DNA of 14,448 nucleotides from positions 1 to 14,448 of the forward strand of contig CAYGPP010000102.1 in assembly GCA_964351885.1 (NCBI GenBank), in the 5' to 3' direction. Origin of the DNA: Marinoscillum sp964351885. GTDB lineage: Bacteria; Bacteroidota; Bacteroidia; Cytophagales; Cyclobacteriaceae. The stretch's first letter is position 1, and every line of letters begins with the position of its first letter. A program made the position numbers and the translations under genes. Below, one piece after another: positions 13,261 to 14,448 of the stretch. The notes below the pieces were generated by a model, which was not told the DNA's origin, did no database searches, and saw only the letters and a list, made by a program, of their open reading frames with translations.

Positions 13261-14448
13261 TTGAGGCGGATCACATTAGTGTCTATTTTTTTCGCAGTAT
13301 TCTTTTCTGCGAAAGGCCAATCGGATACTACCTCGACTAGATCTGAACCCAGAATAGAACAAAATCGGTCTCCTGAATTCAATTTCAAAGGTTCTGACCT
13401 CATTCTCGGACAAGACTCCACCAAAAATAGTGCCGCAATTGCAGATAGCCTTACGTCAAAATCCCAAAAAGATTCCGTATCAATCTCGCCAAAAAAAACT
13501 AAGAAAAACGATATAGAGACCACAATCAATTACAACGCTCTGGACTCAATGGTCTTTGAAATCGAAAACCGTCGATTGTTTATGTACGGTGACACACACA
13601 TAGACTATGGCAATATCACCTTAGAGTCCAACCAGACCTCAATCGATTGGACCGCACGACAGATTAAATCTGAATACACTCTAGATACACTGGGAAGAAA
13701 ACGAGGTAAACCTGTTTTTTCAGATAGAGGAGAATCTTACGAAACGGATGATATCATTTACAATTTCAAAACCAAGCGAGCCATAATCAAGGGAGTAATC
13801 ACAGAACAAGATGGTGCCATCATGCATGGGGATGATGTTAAGAAAAATGAAGAAAATGAACTATTCATCAAAGATGCCAAGTACACGACCTGTAATTTGG
13901 CTGACCCTCACTTTTATATCAAATCCCAAAAAATAAAAGTCATCCCGGGTAATAAAGTGGTCTCTGGCCCTTTCAACCTCAAATTTAGAGAGGTGCCTAC
14001 CCCACTCTGGTTTCCGTTTGGAATGTTCCCACAGCCTAGAGAAAAAGCTTCTGGTATTATCTTCCCCTCTTATGGTGAGGAAACCCGTAGAGGTTTTTTC
14101 CTAAGAGATGGAGGTTATTACTTTGGATTTAGTGACTACTACGACCTTCGATTGACAGGAGATATATATTCAAAAGGTGGATATGCATTTGATGCAACAT
14201 CCAACTATAAAGTGAGATACAAATTTAACGGAGCACTAAATTTCACTTATAACAAAAACATTATCGAGTCGGCTGAAGAACCACAAGAAACCAATGACTT
14301 TTGGATTAGATGGAGTCACCGACCAGAGAGTAAGGGTAATTCAAGTTTTAGTGCAAGTGTAAATGGTGGTTCAAGGAGCTTTAATGAAAATAATAATGTA
14401 GCGATCAACAACCCTTCGAGAAGTATTAGTTCTGAATTTCAGTCTAGT
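13261..14448 (+). CDS. lptD: LptD-like outer membrane LPS-assembly protein (partial, C-terminus off the right edge)
   Basis: LptD with LptE forms the outer-membrane barrel that inserts lipopolysaccharide into the outer leaflet. I translated 396 residues in one open frame up to the window edge. Residues 1-19 are a signal peptide (MRRITLVSIFFAVFFSAKG, then Q). A low-complexity Ser/Lys/Thr linker follows to about 90, then an OstA/LptA-like jelly-roll domain (about 95-235; DSMVFEIENRRLFMYGDTHI). TTCNLADPHFYI (209-220) and VPTPLWFPFGMFPQPREKASG (245-265) are LptD signatures of the Bacteroidota form, and from about 265 the beta-barrel strands begin, rich in aromatic and Gly residues. The start is TTG 13261: an in-frame TAA lies at 13246 and no ATG is available before the mature region. 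It is divergent from the amidase/MCE pair. Confidence 0.9.
   Translation, partial: MRRITLVSIFFAVFFSAKGQSDTTSTRSEPRIEQNRSPEFNFKGSDLILGQDSTKNSAAIADSLTSKSQKDSVSISPKKTKKNDIETTINYNALDSMVFEIENRRLFMYGDTHIDYGNITLESNQTSIDWTARQIKSEYTLDTLGRKRGKPVFSDRGESYETDDIIYNFKTKRAIIKGVITEQDGAIMHGDDVKKNEENELFIKDAKYTTCNLADPHFYIKSQKIKVIPGNKVVSGPFNLKFREVPTPLWFPFGMFPQPREKASGIIFPSYGEETRRGFFLRDGGYYFGFSDYYDLRLTGDIYSKGGYAFDATSNYKVRYKFNGALNFTYNKNIIESAEEPQETNDFWIRWSHRPESKGNSSFSASVNGGSRSFNENNNVAINNPSRSISSEFQSS

Noticed and set aside
13242..13529. 95-codon minus-strand ORF as a gene
   Set aside because: It lies antisense to the lptD N-terminus, which has a signal peptide and family motifs; the minus product has no recognisable features.
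1..14448. CRISPR arrays, tRNA or rRNA genes, IS elements, defence systems
   Set aside because: I saw no spaced direct repeats, cloverleaf sequences, transposase or defence-family motifs; the gaps are too short and the genes are housekeeping types.

Overview
The window looks like ordinary chromosome from a member of the Bacteroidota, most likely an environmental or marine Cytophagia/Cytophagales-type bacterium. This is inferred from the protein families: a TPR/PD40/OmpA-type protein, Bacteroidota-style LptD, a single MCE protein next to an Amidase_3, and a methylcrotonyl-type carboxyltransferase. The moderate, slightly AT-rich base composition, mostly absent Shine-Dalgarno sequences, and at least two TAnnTTTG -7 boxes of the kind used by the Bacteroidota primary sigma factor fit the same reading. 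I see no tRNA, rRNA, CRISPR array, IS element or phage gene. Gene density is high and no gene-free stretch reaches 300 bases.

Layout, left to right. (1) 1-4147, minus strand: a tight run lepA > folD > queE > TPR/PD40 envelope protein, the last cut by the left edge. A -7 box lies just before lepA. (2) 4222-5609, minus strand: a membrane-anchored protein of unknown function > DUF1232 membrane protein > dtd. (3) 5658-5963, plus strand: a lone HesB/IscA-type protein without the C-terminal cysteines, whose end overlaps folB. (4) 5947-7979, minus strand: seven-bladed WD40 protein > DivIVA-domain protein > folB. (5) 8027-8632, plus strand: Sfp-type phosphopantetheinyl transferase, followed by a hairpin between convergent genes. 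(6) 8747-11391, minus strand: acyl-CoA carboxylase beta subunit > a 39-residue small ORF > SirB1/transglutaminase-like protein. (7) 11447-13180, minus strand: N-acetylmuramoyl-L-alanine amidase > MCE/MlaD protein, divergent from (8) lptD at 13261, plus strand, cut by the right edge.

The genes are mainly housekeeping. They cover translation quality (lepA, dtd), one-carbon and pteridine/deazapurine metabolism (folD, queE, folB), and envelope building (lptD, MCE, amidase, the OmpA-type protein, the DivIVA-domain protein). I found no convincing new defence or mobile system. The points most worth a second look are the unlisted small ORF with a rare strong Shine-Dalgarno, the WD40-DivIVA pairing, the cysteine-poor IscA-like protein, the two-membrane-protein unit upstream of dtd, and the repeated use of TTG starts at operon joints.
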